From Pigmentiphaga sp. NML080357 (GTDB taxonomy: Bacteria; Pseudomonadota; Gammaproteobacteria; Burkholderiales; Burkholderiaceae_B): a stretch of 64,000 nt of DNA. The notes beneath the pieces are model-generated. The model was not told where the DNA came from. It made no database searches and worked only from the letters and a program-made list of their open reading frames with translations. The DNA lies in assembly GCF_002188465.1 (NCBI RefSeq), contig NZ_NINW01000022.1, positions 124,001 through 188,000 on the forward strand, given 5' to 3'. The translations under genes and the position numbers were made by a program. This document shows, in pieces, positions 1-8,143 of the stretch; the stretch's first letter is position 1; every line of letters starts with the position of its first letter.

Positions 1-317
1 ACGCCCTTGGAGATGGCGCCGCGCAGCGCCTTGTAGGGCATCGACACGCACAGTATCGACAGGCCCAGTGAGGCCATGGCGACGAAGCCCTGGAAATGGG
101 GCTTGCCGCAGCCGAAGCGGGCGCCGGCGACGATGATGTCCCCGGGGCGCACCCGGTCCGGAAAATCCGGATCGACCATCCTGAGCAGCGCTGGGCGAAG
201 CACGGCGGGATCGTCGACCCGCCGTATCGCCATGTCGAAGGGGATGAGCCCGTCGTCCAGCGGAATGTCGTCGCCGAAGACGTGGCAGTATCCGGAACGG
301 CGGAAGGTGGTGGTCAT
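1..317 (-). CDS. Aconitase/LeuD-type dehydratase small subunit (partial)
   Basis: The start is MTTTFRRSGYCH at 317; the 3' end runs off the window, leaving about 105 residues. The protein resembles the swivel subunit of 3-isopropylmalate dehydratase and related hydro-lyases, which partners the large subunit just upstream (11 bp gap). The segment GARFGCGKPHFQG sits where LeuD proteins carry FGCGSSREH, so the Ser-Ser-Arg of the active-site loop is replaced by Lys-Pro-His. It is the last visible gene of a leftward operon with a Bug receptor and an RraA-type aldolase, which suggests catabolism of a carboxylic acid rather than leucine synthesis. The substrate cannot be fixed from sequence. Confidence 0.75.
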   Translation of the reverse strand, partial: MTTTFRRSGYCHVFGDDIPLDDGLIPFDMAIRRVDDPAVLRPALLRMVDPDFPDRVRPGDIIVAGARFGCGKPHFQGFVAMASLGLSILCVSMPYKALRGAISKG

Positions 318-327
318 GGGAGTCCTT

Positions 328-1599
328 TCAGCCTGGAAGCAGCGCGCGCGGATCGGCGATCCGCCCGGCCAGAGCCGAGGCCGCCACGGTGAGCGGGCTG
401 CCCAGGTAGGCCTGGGCTTCTTTGGAGCCGAAGCGGCCGGCATGGTTGGTGGCGGCGGTGGATATGGAGGTCTCGCCGTCGGCCAGCGGCCCCATCGCTC
501 CCCCGGCGCACGGGCCGCAGCCTGCGGGCAGCACCATGGCGCCGGCTTGCTGGAAGATATCGACCAGTCCGTCGCGCGCGAGCCTGCGCGCGGTCTCGAC
601 GGTGCCGGGGACGATGAACAGGCGCACGTGGGCCGCAATCCGGCGATCCCGCAGCAGTGCGGCGGCCCCGGCAAAATCCTCGTACATGCCGGAGCCGCAG
701 GAGCCGATGTAGGCATGGTCCACGTGGCGGCCCGCGACTTCTCCTATTTCCACGCCCAGGTGCGGCCCGCCGGGCAGCGCGACCTGGGGGCCGATGCCGG
801 CCAGGTCGAGCTCCAGTTCCGCCTCGAACTGCGCGTCGGCATCGCTGGCGAGGGCAAGGCCGCTTCGGGGCGCGTCCGCTGGCGGCGTGAACCATACGTT
901 GGCAACGCCGATCTCCGTCAGCGAATTGCACAGGGCCACGCGTTCGGACAAGGGAAGCGCATCGATGTAGTCCCCGGCGAATTCGACGATGCGATTGTCG
1001 CAGGAGGGCAGCCTGCCGCTGGCGAACAGCGCGGTGACATAGAAGCCGACGTCGCGCGCGGTGACTCCCGCGCCCACCGGGCCGCGCAGCGACAACCGGA
1101 TGGTCGACGGCACCTGTTCCCATACCGTCCCGGTGGCGAGCACCGACACGATTTCCGGGCCGGGTGCGCAGGCCAGCGCGCCCACGGCGCCGAAGTTCGT
1201 GCAGTGCATGTCATAGCACGACAAGAACATGCCGGCACGGACCAGCCCCGCCTCGATGGGGAAAATGTGCCCGTGGCCGCCGCGCCCGGCGTCGAAGAAG
1301 CGGCCCACGCCCCACTCGCGCGCGATCCTGCGCAGGCGGGTGCCGCGCAGGGCACCGGCGGGACTGGAGTAGGCCACGTCATGGTCGGTCACGAACATCA
1401 CCCGTTCGGGATGCGCGATGCGCCGGTAGCCCAGGCTCGCCAGCTCGTTATAGGCCGATTCCACGAAGCCGTCGTGGATGATGACCAGCTCCGGATCGGG
1501 GGCGACGATATCCCCGGGGCGGACGTAAGGCTTGCCGCTGGCGCGGGCAAGGATTTTCTCGGCGGCGGTCTGGGGTACCCGGGTGGCGGCTTGGATCAT
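328..1599 (-). CDS. Aconitase-superfamily dehydratase large subunit (LeuC-like)
   Basis: A 423-residue hydro-lyase large subunit of the LeuC/aconitase family. Likely [4Fe-4S] ligand motifs are visible in order: DMHCTNFGA, IGSCGSG and AGCGPCAGG. The start MIQAATRVPQTAAEKI is chosen because it begins the TAAEKI segment typical of the family N-terminus. With the small subunit 11 bp downstream it should form an alpha-beta dehydratase or hydratase acting on a hydroxy-di- or tricarboxylate. The operon partners (RraA-like aldolase and Bug receptor) point to a peripheral organic-acid pathway. A housekeeping LeuC is less likely because no other leu genes are near. The exact substrate is unknown. Confidence 0.8.
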   Translation of the reverse strand: MIQAATRVPQTAAEKILARASGKPYVRPGDIVAPDPELVIIHDGFVESAYNELASLGYRRIAHPERVMFVTDHDVAYSSPAGALRGTRLRRIAREWGVGRFFDAGRGGHGHIFPIEAGLVRAGMFLSCYDMHCTNFGAVGALACAPGPEIVSVLATGTVWEQVPSTIRLSLRGPVGAGVTARDVGFYVTALFASGRLPSCDNRIVEFAGDYIDALPLSERVALCNSLTEIGVANVWFTPPADAPRSGLALASDADAQFEAELELDLAGIGPQVALPGGPHLGVEIGEVAGRHVDHAYIGSCGSGMYEDFAGAAALLRDRRIAAHVRLFIVPGTVETARRLARDGLVDIFQQAGAMVLPAGCGPCAGGAMGPLADGETSISTAATNHAGRFGSKEAQAYLGSPLTVAASALAGRIADPRALLPG

Positions 1600-1652
1600 G
1601 TCGGAGAATGCGTGGCGGCTACTGGTGGGAAGGGCATGGACGGGACGGCGGT

Positions 1653-2294
1653 TCAGGCGGGCTTGGCGGCCATGACGTCGGCGTAGCGTCCCCCGCCGTC
1701 CACGATGCGGGCCGCCTCGCGTTCGAAGGCCAGCCGCGCCTCCAGCCGCGCCATGAAGGCGGCCGCCTCGCCACGCGGGATCACGACGATGCCGTCGTCG
1801 TCCGCGCAGACGAGGTCGCCGGCATGCACGATTTGTCCGCCCACCGACACGGGGACGCCGGTTGCGCCGCGGCGGCCGCGGGCCCAGCCGCTGGCGACGG
1901 TGCCCCGGGCGAATACCGGGAAGCGGACGCGGCGTATCTCGGCGATGTCGCGCACGCGCGCGTTGCTGACGACGCCCGCGATGCCGCGCCGCTGGGCGAC
2001 CGCGGTTCCCGTACCGCCCCAGGTGCAGGCATCCCGGGCGGGTCCGACGTCGATCACGATGACCGAGCCGGGCGGCGCCTCGTCGGCCGCGCGCACGATC
2101 TCGTCGCCGTATCCCGCCGGCGCGCGGACGGTGTAGGCGGGGCCGGCGCACAGCGCGTCGGCGACCAGCGCGCGCAGTGCCGGCGACATGTGGCCGCGCC
2201 CCTCCATGGCTTCATAGGCAGCGGCGGCCGAGGCTGCCCGCAGGCGGTCGCACAGCAGGGCGATGTCGGCGTCCAGGAGCTCGGCCATGCTCAT
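1653..2294 (-). CDS. RraA / HMG-CHA aldolase family protein
   Basis: A 213-residue member of the RraA family, which includes 4-hydroxy-4-methyl-2-oxoglutarate / 4-carboxy-4-hydroxy-2-oxoadipate aldolases and the RNase E inhibitor RraA. Visible family features are WGGTGTAVAQRRGIAGVV, the Arg-Asp pair in ARVRDIAEIR (substrate and metal binding in the aldolases), and DDDGIVVIP near the C-terminus. The start ATGAGCATG overlaps the stop of the upstream Bug gene by four bases (ATGA), suggesting translational coupling. In this operon an aldolase that releases pyruvate or oxaloacetate from a product of the downstream hydro-lyase is the more plausible role, but this is inferred from context. Confidence 0.82.
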   Translation of the reverse strand: MSMAELLDADIALLCDRLRAASAAAAYEAMEGRGHMSPALRALVADALCAGPAYTVRAPAGYGDEIVRAADEAPPGSVIVIDVGPARDACTWGGTGTAVAQRRGIAGVVSNARVRDIAEIRRVRFPVFARGTVASGWARGRRGATGVPVSVGGQIVHAGDLVCADDDGIVVIPRGEAAAFMARLEARLAFEREAARIVDGGGRYADVMAAKPA

Positions 2295-3292
2295 TCCTGG
2301 GGAATCCGGGCGGCCGCGACGATGTCCTTCCAGCGCTTGGCGTCGGTGCGGAGAAAACGGGCGAATTCCTGCGGCGTGTTGGCCGGGGCGACGGCGATGT
2401 TGGCCTTGGCGAGCCTGTCCTGCATCTCGGGCGAGGTGAGGATGGCGACGATTTCCCGGTTCAGGCGCCCGGCGATTTCCGCCGGCATCCCCTTGGGACC
2501 GAGCAGGCCGACCCAGCCTTCGATCTCGAAATCCTTGAGCTCGGGCAAGGCGGACCGGGCGGCCGCGGGAACGCCGGGCATCTGCGGGATGGGTGCCAGG
2601 CTGGCGACCGCGAGTGCCTTCAGGCGGCCGGACTCCACGTGGGGCCGGCCCGACAGCACGGCATCGAACATGAATTGCACCTGGCCGCCTATGAGGTCGG
2701 TGAGCGCCTGCGGACTGCCCTTATAGGGAACGCCGAGCACGTCGGTCTTGAGCCGGGCCAGGAAGGCGGCGATGGCCAGGTGCTGGATCGTGCCGCTGCC
2801 GGCCGTGGCATAGGTATAGCGCCCAGGGTCGCGGCGCAGTTGCGCGACGAAGTCCTCCAGGTTCGCATACGGCGCGTCGGCCCGGACCAGCAGCACCATG
2901 GGCGCCACCGCCACCCGGGCGATGGGCGTGAAATCCTCGAGGATGTCGAACGGGATGGACTTATAGATGGCCGGGCTGATCGTGGCCGAGGTGGACGTCA
3001 TCAGCAGGGTGTAGCCGTCGGCGTCGGCCTTGGCGACGTAGGCGGCGCCAACCTGTCCGGACGCGCCGACCTTGTTCTCCACCACGACCGGCTGCTTGAG
3101 CCGGGCGGCAAGCTGCTCGCCGAGGAAGCGCGCGGCCACGTCGGACGAGTTCCCCGGAGGGAAGGGGGCGATGATCCGGACGGGCTTGGCCGGGTAGCCG
3201 TCGTCGGCGGCGGCCGGCACGGCCGCCGCGAGCGTGGCGGCGCAGGCGAAGGCGGCCAGCAGGCGCGGGCCGAGGGAGCTTGGACGATACAT
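2291..3292 (-). CDS. Bug/TctC-family periplasmic solute-binding protein
   Basis: A 333-residue tripartite tricarboxylate transporter receptor. It has a Sec signal peptide (residues 1 to about 29, ending AVPAAADDG), then the Bug signature YPAKPVRIIAPFPPG, VVVENKVGASG, DGYTLL and VPYKGSPQAL. Start 3292 is preceded by GGAG at good spacing. It is the first gene of the leftward operon with the RraA-like aldolase and the dehydratase subunits, so it probably captures their substrate, a carboxylate. No TctA/TctB membrane genes are in the window, as is common for Bug orphans in Bordetella. The divergent LysR is the likely regulator. Confidence 0.92.
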   Translation of the reverse strand: MYRPSSLGPRLLAAFACAATLAAAVPAAADDGYPAKPVRIIAPFPPGNSSDVAARFLGEQLAARLKQPVVVENKVGASGQVGAAYVAKADADGYTLLMTSTSATISPAIYKSIPFDILEDFTPIARVAVAPMVLLVRADAPYANLEDFVAQLRRDPGRYTYATAGSGTIQHLAIAAFLARLKTDVLGVPYKGSPQALTDLIGGQVQFMFDAVLSGRPHVESGRLKALAVASLAPIPQMPGVPAAARSALPELKDFEIEGWVGLLGPKGMPAEIAGRLNREIVAILTSPEMQDRLAKANIAVAPANTPQEFARFLRTDAKRWKDIVAAARIPQE

Positions 3293-3407
3293 GGCGTGTC
3301 TCCGTATGTCGATCGCGTCGCCGGAAGCGAGCGTGCGCATCGTGCCTCGGGTGCGAGGCATCGTGCGTAGTCCTTGCCGCGCAGTGTAGAAAGCCTCCCA
3401 TCGAACA

Positions 3408-3424
3408 ACAATCGCAATTATTGT
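3408..3424. promoter_or_regulatory. Candidate LysR operator
   Basis: ACAAT-N7-ATTGT is a perfect interrupted palindrome of the T-N11-A class bound by LysR-type regulators. It lies in the divergent intergenic space between the Bug operon (start 3292) and the LysR gene (start 3483). The sequence and position are seen directly; binding is inferred. Confidence 0.55.
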
Positions 3425-3482
3425 GAGGATTGAGAAGTTTTTCCGTACAATCGATTTCACTCGCGGAAACCGGAGCCCTCCC

Positions 3483-4403
3483 ATGGCCAGAGCAGGCGAT
3501 GCCATCTCTTCGGTCAATCTCAAGCTGCTGCACACCTTCATGCTGGTGGGGGAAAACCAGAGCTTTCGGTCGGCGGCAGACCGCGCGCATCGATCGGGGT
3601 CCGCCGTCAGCAGCCAGATACGCAAGCTCGAGGAGCAGCTCGGGCTGCGCCTGTTCCATCGCACCACCCGTCAGGTCGTGCTGACCCGCGAGGGCGAGCA
3701 ATTGCTGCAATGCGTACGGCGAGCGCTGCAGGAGGTCGAGGCCGGGCTGCAGGGCATCCAGGAGGCGGCCGACATCCAGCGCGGCCGTATCGCGCTCGCT
3801 TGCGCGCCGACGATCGCCGGGGCCTACCTGGGAGACGTGCTCGCGGCATTCGAGCGCCGCTATCCCGGCATCCAGGTGTTCGTGCGGGAAATCACCGCGG
3901 CGGCGTTGTACGAAAGCGTGCGCAAGCGCGAGGTGGATCTCGGCATCAGCGTGATGAGCGATACTCCCGAGTTCCGTTTCGAGCCGCTGCTGCGCGACGA
4001 GCTGGTCGCGCTGGTGCCGCGCAGCCTGCTCGACGGCGACAGCAAGACGATCTCGCTCAAGGCCCTGGCCGCCTTGCCCCTGCTGGTGCTGGAGCAGGGC
4101 ACCGCCTTGCGCACGATCGTGGAAGAGGCGATGGCTGCCCAGGGACTGCGCCTGACTACCCGCTTCCAGTTCATGCATTCCCAGACCTTGATCGCCATGG
4201 CGAGCGCGGGGCTGGGGGCGGCGATCCTGCCTTCGACCGCGCTGCCGGCGTCCCTGGCTCCGGGCGTGCGGAAGCTGCGCATCGTGCGGCCCGCGCTGGT
4301 GCGCCGCATGGCCATCATCACGCTGCCCGGCCATGCGCTGTCGCCCGCCGCCACGAGACTGGTGGAAATGCTGCGCACCATGCTGGCGCGCCATTCCCCG
4401 TAG
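3483..4403 (+). CDS. LysR-family transcriptional regulator
   Basis: A 306-residue LTTR. The N-terminal winged helix-turn-helix is visible as LKLLHTFMLVGENQSFRSAA followed by SAVSSQIRKLEEQLG and LRLFHRTTRQVVLT; the effector domain follows from about residue 90 (RGRIALACAPTIAG). Start ATG 3483 places the HTH at the usual distance from the N-terminus; an upstream in-frame start at 3423 would add 20 residues and run through the operator. It is divergent from the Bug/RraA/dehydratase operon and most likely activates it in response to the substrate. Confidence 0.9.
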   Translation: MARAGDAISSVNLKLLHTFMLVGENQSFRSAADRAHRSGSAVSSQIRKLEEQLGLRLFHRTTRQVVLTREGEQLLQCVRRALQEVEAGLQGIQEAADIQRGRIALACAPTIAGAYLGDVLAAFERRYPGIQVFVREITAAALYESVRKREVDLGISVMSDTPEFRFEPLLRDELVALVPRSLLDGDSKTISLKALAALPLLVLEQGTALRTIVEEAMAAQGLRLTTRFQFMHSQTLIAMASAGLGAAILPSTALPASLAPGVRKLRIVRPALVRRMAIITLPGHALSPAATRLVEMLRTMLARHSP

Positions 4404-4481
4404 CGGCCTGCCGGCGCGGCGGGACAACCCTGCCGGGCCGTCAATAAAATAGCGGCTCGTCGTTTCCCGCTGGAGAACTCC

Positions 4482-5033
4482 ATGCCTAATTCCCCGGTGC
4501 GCGCGTGCGCGGCGCTCTGCCTGTTGGCGGCCGCGTTGCTGGCAGGCTGCGCGACGCTGTTCCCGTCCTCCCGTCTGCCGGAGCAGGCCGCGCCCGACGC
4601 ACGGGTCACCGTGCAGTACGTCCAGCCGCGGCAGTTCTCCGAATGGCGCGACCACCCGCGGGAAGGCGACGGTTACCACCAGAACTGGATGAACGGCCTG
4701 CAGCGGCATGTCGAGGCGCGAGCGTCCCGATATCTCGCGCCGGGCGCCCACCTGCTGGTGCAGTTCACCGACGTCGCGCTGGCCGGCGCCTACGAACCCT
4801 GGCGCGGCGCCGCGATGAACAACGTGCGCATCGTGCGTGACGTCTATCCGCCGCGCATCGACCTCGCGTTTCGCCTGACCGGCGCCGACGGCAAAGTGCT
4901 CAGGCAAGGCCGGCGCGAGTTGCGCGATCCGGCGTTCCTGATGCGGTCCCGCAGCTATCCCGGCGACGCCCTCGGCTACGAGAAAGCCATGCTGGACGAC
5001 TGGCTGAGCGACGAGTTCGGCGCCGGGCGCTGA
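4482..5033 (+). CDS. DUF3016-like lipoprotein
   Basis: A 183-residue predicted lipoprotein with a lipobox LLAGC at residues 18-22 after a short hydrophobic signal. The body (VTVQYVQPRQFSEW, HVEARASRYLAPG, VQFTDVALAG, RIDLAFRLTGADGKVL) resembles the DUF3016 family found in Proteobacteria, whose role is not known. It stands alone between the LysR gene and the exported methyltransferase-like gene, both on the same strand, with 78 and 79 bp gaps. The family assignment is from memory of the pattern, so it is moderately sure. Confidence 0.7.
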   Translation: MPNSPVRACAALCLLAAALLAGCATLFPSSRLPEQAAPDARVTVQYVQPRQFSEWRDHPREGDGYHQNWMNGLQRHVEARASRYLAPGAHLLVQFTDVALAGAYEPWRGAAMNNVRIVRDVYPPRIDLAFRLTGADGKVLRQGRRELRDPAFLMRSRSYPGDALGYEKAMLDDWLSDEFGAGR

Positions 5034-5050
5034 ATTCGCGACGACATTGA

Positions 5051-5958
5051 GGCACAATCGAATCCGACGCACCCACGTTCCGGTCCAATCGCCTACCAGA
5101 AGGGGACAACCCATGATGCTCGCGTTGCTGGGTAATTCGTCGCAGTCGAATTTTTTCCGCCAGCCGGCCGCCGCGATGGCGGCCGCCGCTTTCCTGGCGC
5201 TGTCGGGCGCCGTGGGCGCGGCAGACCGGGCCGCTTCTTCCTACGTACCGGAGGTCGGCCAGGAGGGCAAGGACGTGGTGTGGGTGCCGACGCCCCAGCC
5301 GCTGGTCGAGAAGATGCTGGACATGGCCAAGGCCACGCCCCGGGACTACCTCATCGACCTGGGCTCGGGCGACGGACGCACGGTCATCACGGCCGCCAAG
5401 CGCGGCATCCGCGCCCACGGCATCGAGTACAACCCGGAAATGGTCGAACTGGCACGGCGCAATGCCTCCGCCGCGGGCGTGTCCCAGCGTGCCACTTTCG
5501 CCAACGCCGACCTGTTCGATACCGACCTCTCCCGCGCGAGCGTCATTACCCTGTTCCTGCTGCCCACCATCAACGAGAAGCTGCGCCCGCGCCTGCTCGA
5601 GCTCAAGCCGGGAACGCGCGTCGTCTCCAATACTTTCCCGATGGGCGACTGGCAACCCGACGAGCAGGCGACCATCACCCAGGATTGCCAGGGGTGGTGC
5701 ACGGCGCTGCTGTGGATCGTGCCGGCCAAGGTCGAAGGGTCGTGGAAGCTGGGCGGGCAGGAGCTGAAGCTCACGCAGCAATACCAGCGCATCAGCGGCA
5801 CGCTGGCCTCGACGCAGATTGCCGATGCCAGCCTGCGGGGCGACGAGATCTCGTTCACCGTGAACGGCGTGCGCTACCGCGGCAAGGTGAACGGAAAAAC
5901 GATGCAAGGCACGCGCAGCGGCGCCGCTCCGGCCGCCTGGACCGCCGTGCGCAACTGA
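5051..5958 (+). repeat. Duplicated unit, copy 1 (leader plus methyltransferase gene)
   Basis: The homology with copy 2 (7194-8109) begins in non-coding DNA: both read GGCACAATCG about 60 bp before the start codon, then share GCACCCACGTTCCGGTCC and the ribosome-binding region. It runs through the whole coding sequence, so the duplicated unit includes the leader as well as the gene. Confidence 0.85.
5113..5958 (+). CDS. Exported class I SAM-methyltransferase-like protein, copy 1
   Basis: A 281-residue protein with a signal-like N-terminus (hydrophobic AAAMAAAAFLALSGAVGAA, residues about 18-36) followed by a class I methyltransferase fold: motif I LIDLGSGDGRTVITAA, the acidic loop GIEYNPEMVELARRN, and VITLFLLPTINEKL. 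A C-terminal beta-rich extension (from about residue 215) ends the protein. Start 5113 follows AGAAGGGGACAACCC. It is closely paralogous to the gene at 7258. A SAM enzyme with an export signal is odd because SAM is cytoplasmic; the segment could be a membrane anchor, or the fold may bind something else. Confidence 0.8.
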   Translation: MMLALLGNSSQSNFFRQPAAAMAAAAFLALSGAVGAADRAASSYVPEVGQEGKDVVWVPTPQPLVEKMLDMAKATPRDYLIDLGSGDGRTVITAAKRGIRAHGIEYNPEMVELARRNASAAGVSQRATFANADLFDTDLSRASVITLFLLPTINEKLRPRLLELKPGTRVVSNTFPMGDWQPDEQATITQDCQGWCTALLWIVPAKVEGSWKLGGQELKLTQQYQRISGTLASTQIADASLRGDEISFTVNGVRYRGKVNGKTMQGTRSGAAPAAWTAVRN

Positions 5959-6006
5959 ATTTCCTTCAAGACATCCTCCCGCACGCAGAACGCCTTTGTC
6001 ACGCCC

Positions 6007-7005
6007 CTAATCGAGGGAAATGTTCAAGCGCTTAATGATCTGCCCATACCGGCGCGAATCGGCATCGAGCTGTGACCGAAACTGCTCGGGTGTCATCGCC
6101 AGCGGTTCGTACGCCAGCTGCATGTAGCGCTCCCGTACTTCCGGGTCTTGCAATGCCGTAGCGATGTCGCGGCGGATTCTGGCCGCAATGGCGTCCGGAA
6201 TGCCTTGAGGCGCGAGGATGCCGACCCAGGCGCTGAGTTCGAAGCCTTGCGGCCCACCCGCTTCGCCCATGGTGGGGATCGACTCGAACCCTTGCACTCG
6301 CGAGGGGGCCGCCACCGCGAGCAACCTGAGCTTGCCCCCTTTATAGAGGGCGTTCATGCTCCCTATCGTGCCGAATGCCCACGGAACCTGGCTGCTCGCC
6401 ACGGCGGTGTAGAGCTGGGACATTTCCTTGTACGCGATGTGCGTCATCGCCGTGCCCGCCGCTTGATCGAGCATGGCGCCCCCGAGATGTCCCGGGCTGC
6501 CCACGAACCATGAGCCGTAGTTGATATTCCCCGGGTTCGCCTTGGCGTCGGCGATCAAGTCGCCGACGCTGCGGTATCGGCTGTCCGTGGGGACCGCGAC
6601 GAAGAAATAGTTGCGGAACAATGTCGTGATCGGTGTGAAATCACGCTTCAAGTCGTAGGGGAGTTTGCTGAACAGATAGGGCTGAGCGGCCATTTGCGCG
6701 CTATCCAATTGCAGCAGGGTATAGCCGTCGGCAGCGGCCCGCTTGACGGTTTCAATGGCGATGAAGCCCGCCGCTCCAGGCTTGTTCTCTACCAGCACGG
6801 GCTTACCCCAGGCCTTGGACAAGCGCTCGGTCACCATGCGCAGGTTCACGTCGACGCCGCTGCCTACCGGAAAGGGAGTCACGATGCGGACAGGCCGGTC
6901 AGGATACTGCGCTGCAGCTTTGGGCACACCGCAGACCGCCATCAAGGCAATCTGGCAAAGCACGGCCAGTGGCCGCCACGCAAATGAGGAAGGGAATGCG
7001 ACCAT
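6007..7005 (-). CDS. Bug/TctC-family periplasmic solute-binding protein
   Basis: A 332-residue Bug receptor with a signal peptide ending AAAQYPDR (about residue 33) and the usual motifs RPVRIVTPFPVGSG, VLVENKPGAAG and DGYTLL. The canonical VPYKG is altered to IAYKEMSQ. Start 7005 is preceded by AAGGAGACAGTC. It sits in opposite orientation between the two copies of the exported methyltransferase-like gene, with no transporter or regulator partner nearby. The ligand is presumably a carboxylate but cannot be told from sequence. Confidence 0.9.
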   Translation of the reverse strand: MVAFPSSFAWRPLAVLCQIALMAVCGVPKAAAQYPDRPVRIVTPFPVGSGVDVNLRMVTERLSKAWGKPVLVENKPGAAGFIAIETVKRAAADGYTLLQLDSAQMAAQPYLFSKLPYDLKRDFTPITTLFRNYFFVAVPTDSRYRSVGDLIADAKANPGNINYGSWFVGSPGHLGGAMLDQAAGTAMTHIAYKEMSQLYTAVASSQVPWAFGTIGSMNALYKGGKLRLLAVAAPSRVQGFESIPTMGEAGGPQGFELSAWVGILAPQGIPDAIAARIRRDIATALQDPEVRERYMQLAYEPLAMTPEQFRSQLDADSRRYGQIIKRLNISLD

Positions 7006-7193
7006 GACTGTCTCCTTACATTCTTGCTGTAGGGGCCGTGCCGAGTCCCGGTACGACCGGAGCAGGCGGTTGCAAGCAACGGCGCCATGCCGTCGGCGAC
7101 TATGTCATTCGCTTCGCGTACAGGTCAAACAGCTGTCTCGTCGATTGAGAACCGCCTTGCCGCGAGTCCTGCTTCCGCGCGGACATCGAGTCA

Positions 7194-8109
7194 GGCACAA
7201 TCGATCCGGCGCACCCACGTTCCGGTCCATTCGTCCACCAGAAAAAAGGGGAAACCCATGATGCTCGCGTTGTTGGGTAGTTCGTCGCAGTCGCAAGTGT
7301 TGCGCCGGTGCGCGCGCGGGATGGCCGTCCTGGCTGCCTGCGCGCTGCCGGTCCTGGCCGCCGTCCAGGCGGCGGAAAAGCCGGGTTCGTCGTATGTGCC
7401 CGACGTCGGCCAGGAAGGCAAGGACGTGGTGTGGGTGCCTACGCCCCAGGCCCTGGTCGAGAAGATGATAGACATGACCAAGGCCGCCCCGGGCGACACC
7501 CTGATCGACCTGGGGTCGGGCGACGGGCGCCTGGTGATCACGGCGGCCCGGCGCGGCATCAAGGCCCACGGCATCGAATACAACCCCGACATGGTGGAGC
7601 TGGCGCGCCGCAACGCACAGGCGGCGGGCGTGTCCAGCCGCGCCACGTTCGAGAAGGCGGACCTGTTCGAGACCGACCTGTCCGGCGCCAGCGTCATCAC
7701 GCTGTTCCTCCTGCCTACCATCAACGAGAAACTGCGCCCGCGCCTCCTGGAGCTCAAGCCCGGCACGCGCGTCGTGTCCAATACGTTCCCGATGGGCGAC
7801 TGGCGCCCCGACGAGCAGGCGACGATCACCGAGCAGTGCCAGACCTGGTGCTCGGCATTGCTGTGGATCGTGCCGGCCAAGGTCGAAGGCACGTGGAAGC
7901 TCGGCGGCAGGACCCTGAAGCTGGCCCAGCAGTACCAGCGCGTCAGCGGCACCCTGGACGCCGCGCCGCTGGACGACGCCAGCCTGCGCGGCGACGAGAT
8001 CTCGTTCACCGTGAACGGGGTACGCTATCGGGGCAAGGTAAACGGCAACACCATGCAAGGCACGCGCGCCGGCGGCTCGCCCGCTTCGTGGACTGCCGTG
8101 CGCGGCTGA
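7194..8109 (+). repeat. Duplicated unit, copy 2 (leader plus methyltransferase gene)
   Basis: Second copy of the unit at 5051-5958. It starts at GGCACAATCG 64 bp before the start codon and matches copy 1 through leader, ribosome-binding site and coding sequence. The region upstream of 7194 is not shared. Confidence 0.85.
7258..8109 (+). CDS. Exported class I SAM-methyltransferase-like protein, copy 2
   Basis: A 283-residue paralogue of the protein at 5113, with the same N-terminal MMLALLGSSSQS, a signal-like hydrophobic stretch ending VQAAEKPG, motif I LIDLGSGDGRLVITAA and GIEYNPDMVELARRN. The blocks VITLFLLPTINEKLRPRLL and VVSNTFPMGDW are identical in both copies, while the signal region and linker differ. 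Start 7258 follows AAAAAAGGGGAAACCC. It lies 34 bp before gcvT and could share transcription with it, but no functional link to glycine cleavage is evident. Confidence 0.8.
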   Translation: MMLALLGSSSQSQVLRRCARGMAVLAACALPVLAAVQAAEKPGSSYVPDVGQEGKDVVWVPTPQALVEKMIDMTKAAPGDTLIDLGSGDGRLVITAARRGIKAHGIEYNPDMVELARRNAQAAGVSSRATFEKADLFETDLSGASVITLFLLPTINEKLRPRLLELKPGTRVVSNTFPMGDWRPDEQATITEQCQTWCSALLWIVPAKVEGTWKLGGRTLKLAQQYQRVSGTLDAAPLDDASLRGDEISFTVNGVRYRGKVNGNTMQGTRAGGSPASWTAVRG

Positions 8110-8143
8110 CCTCCTGCCCATCCCCCGCTTTCCAGGAATCCGC

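Noticed and set aside
76-1686. Plus-strand open frame of 536 codons opposite the dehydratase genes
   Set aside because: Gly/Ala/Arg/His-rich shadow of the minus-strand subunits, which carry conserved Fe-S motifs.
8110-8143. Glycine riboswitch ahead of gcvT
   Set aside because: Only 34 bp separate gcvT from the preceding gene, too short for the aptamer, and no conserved core is seen.
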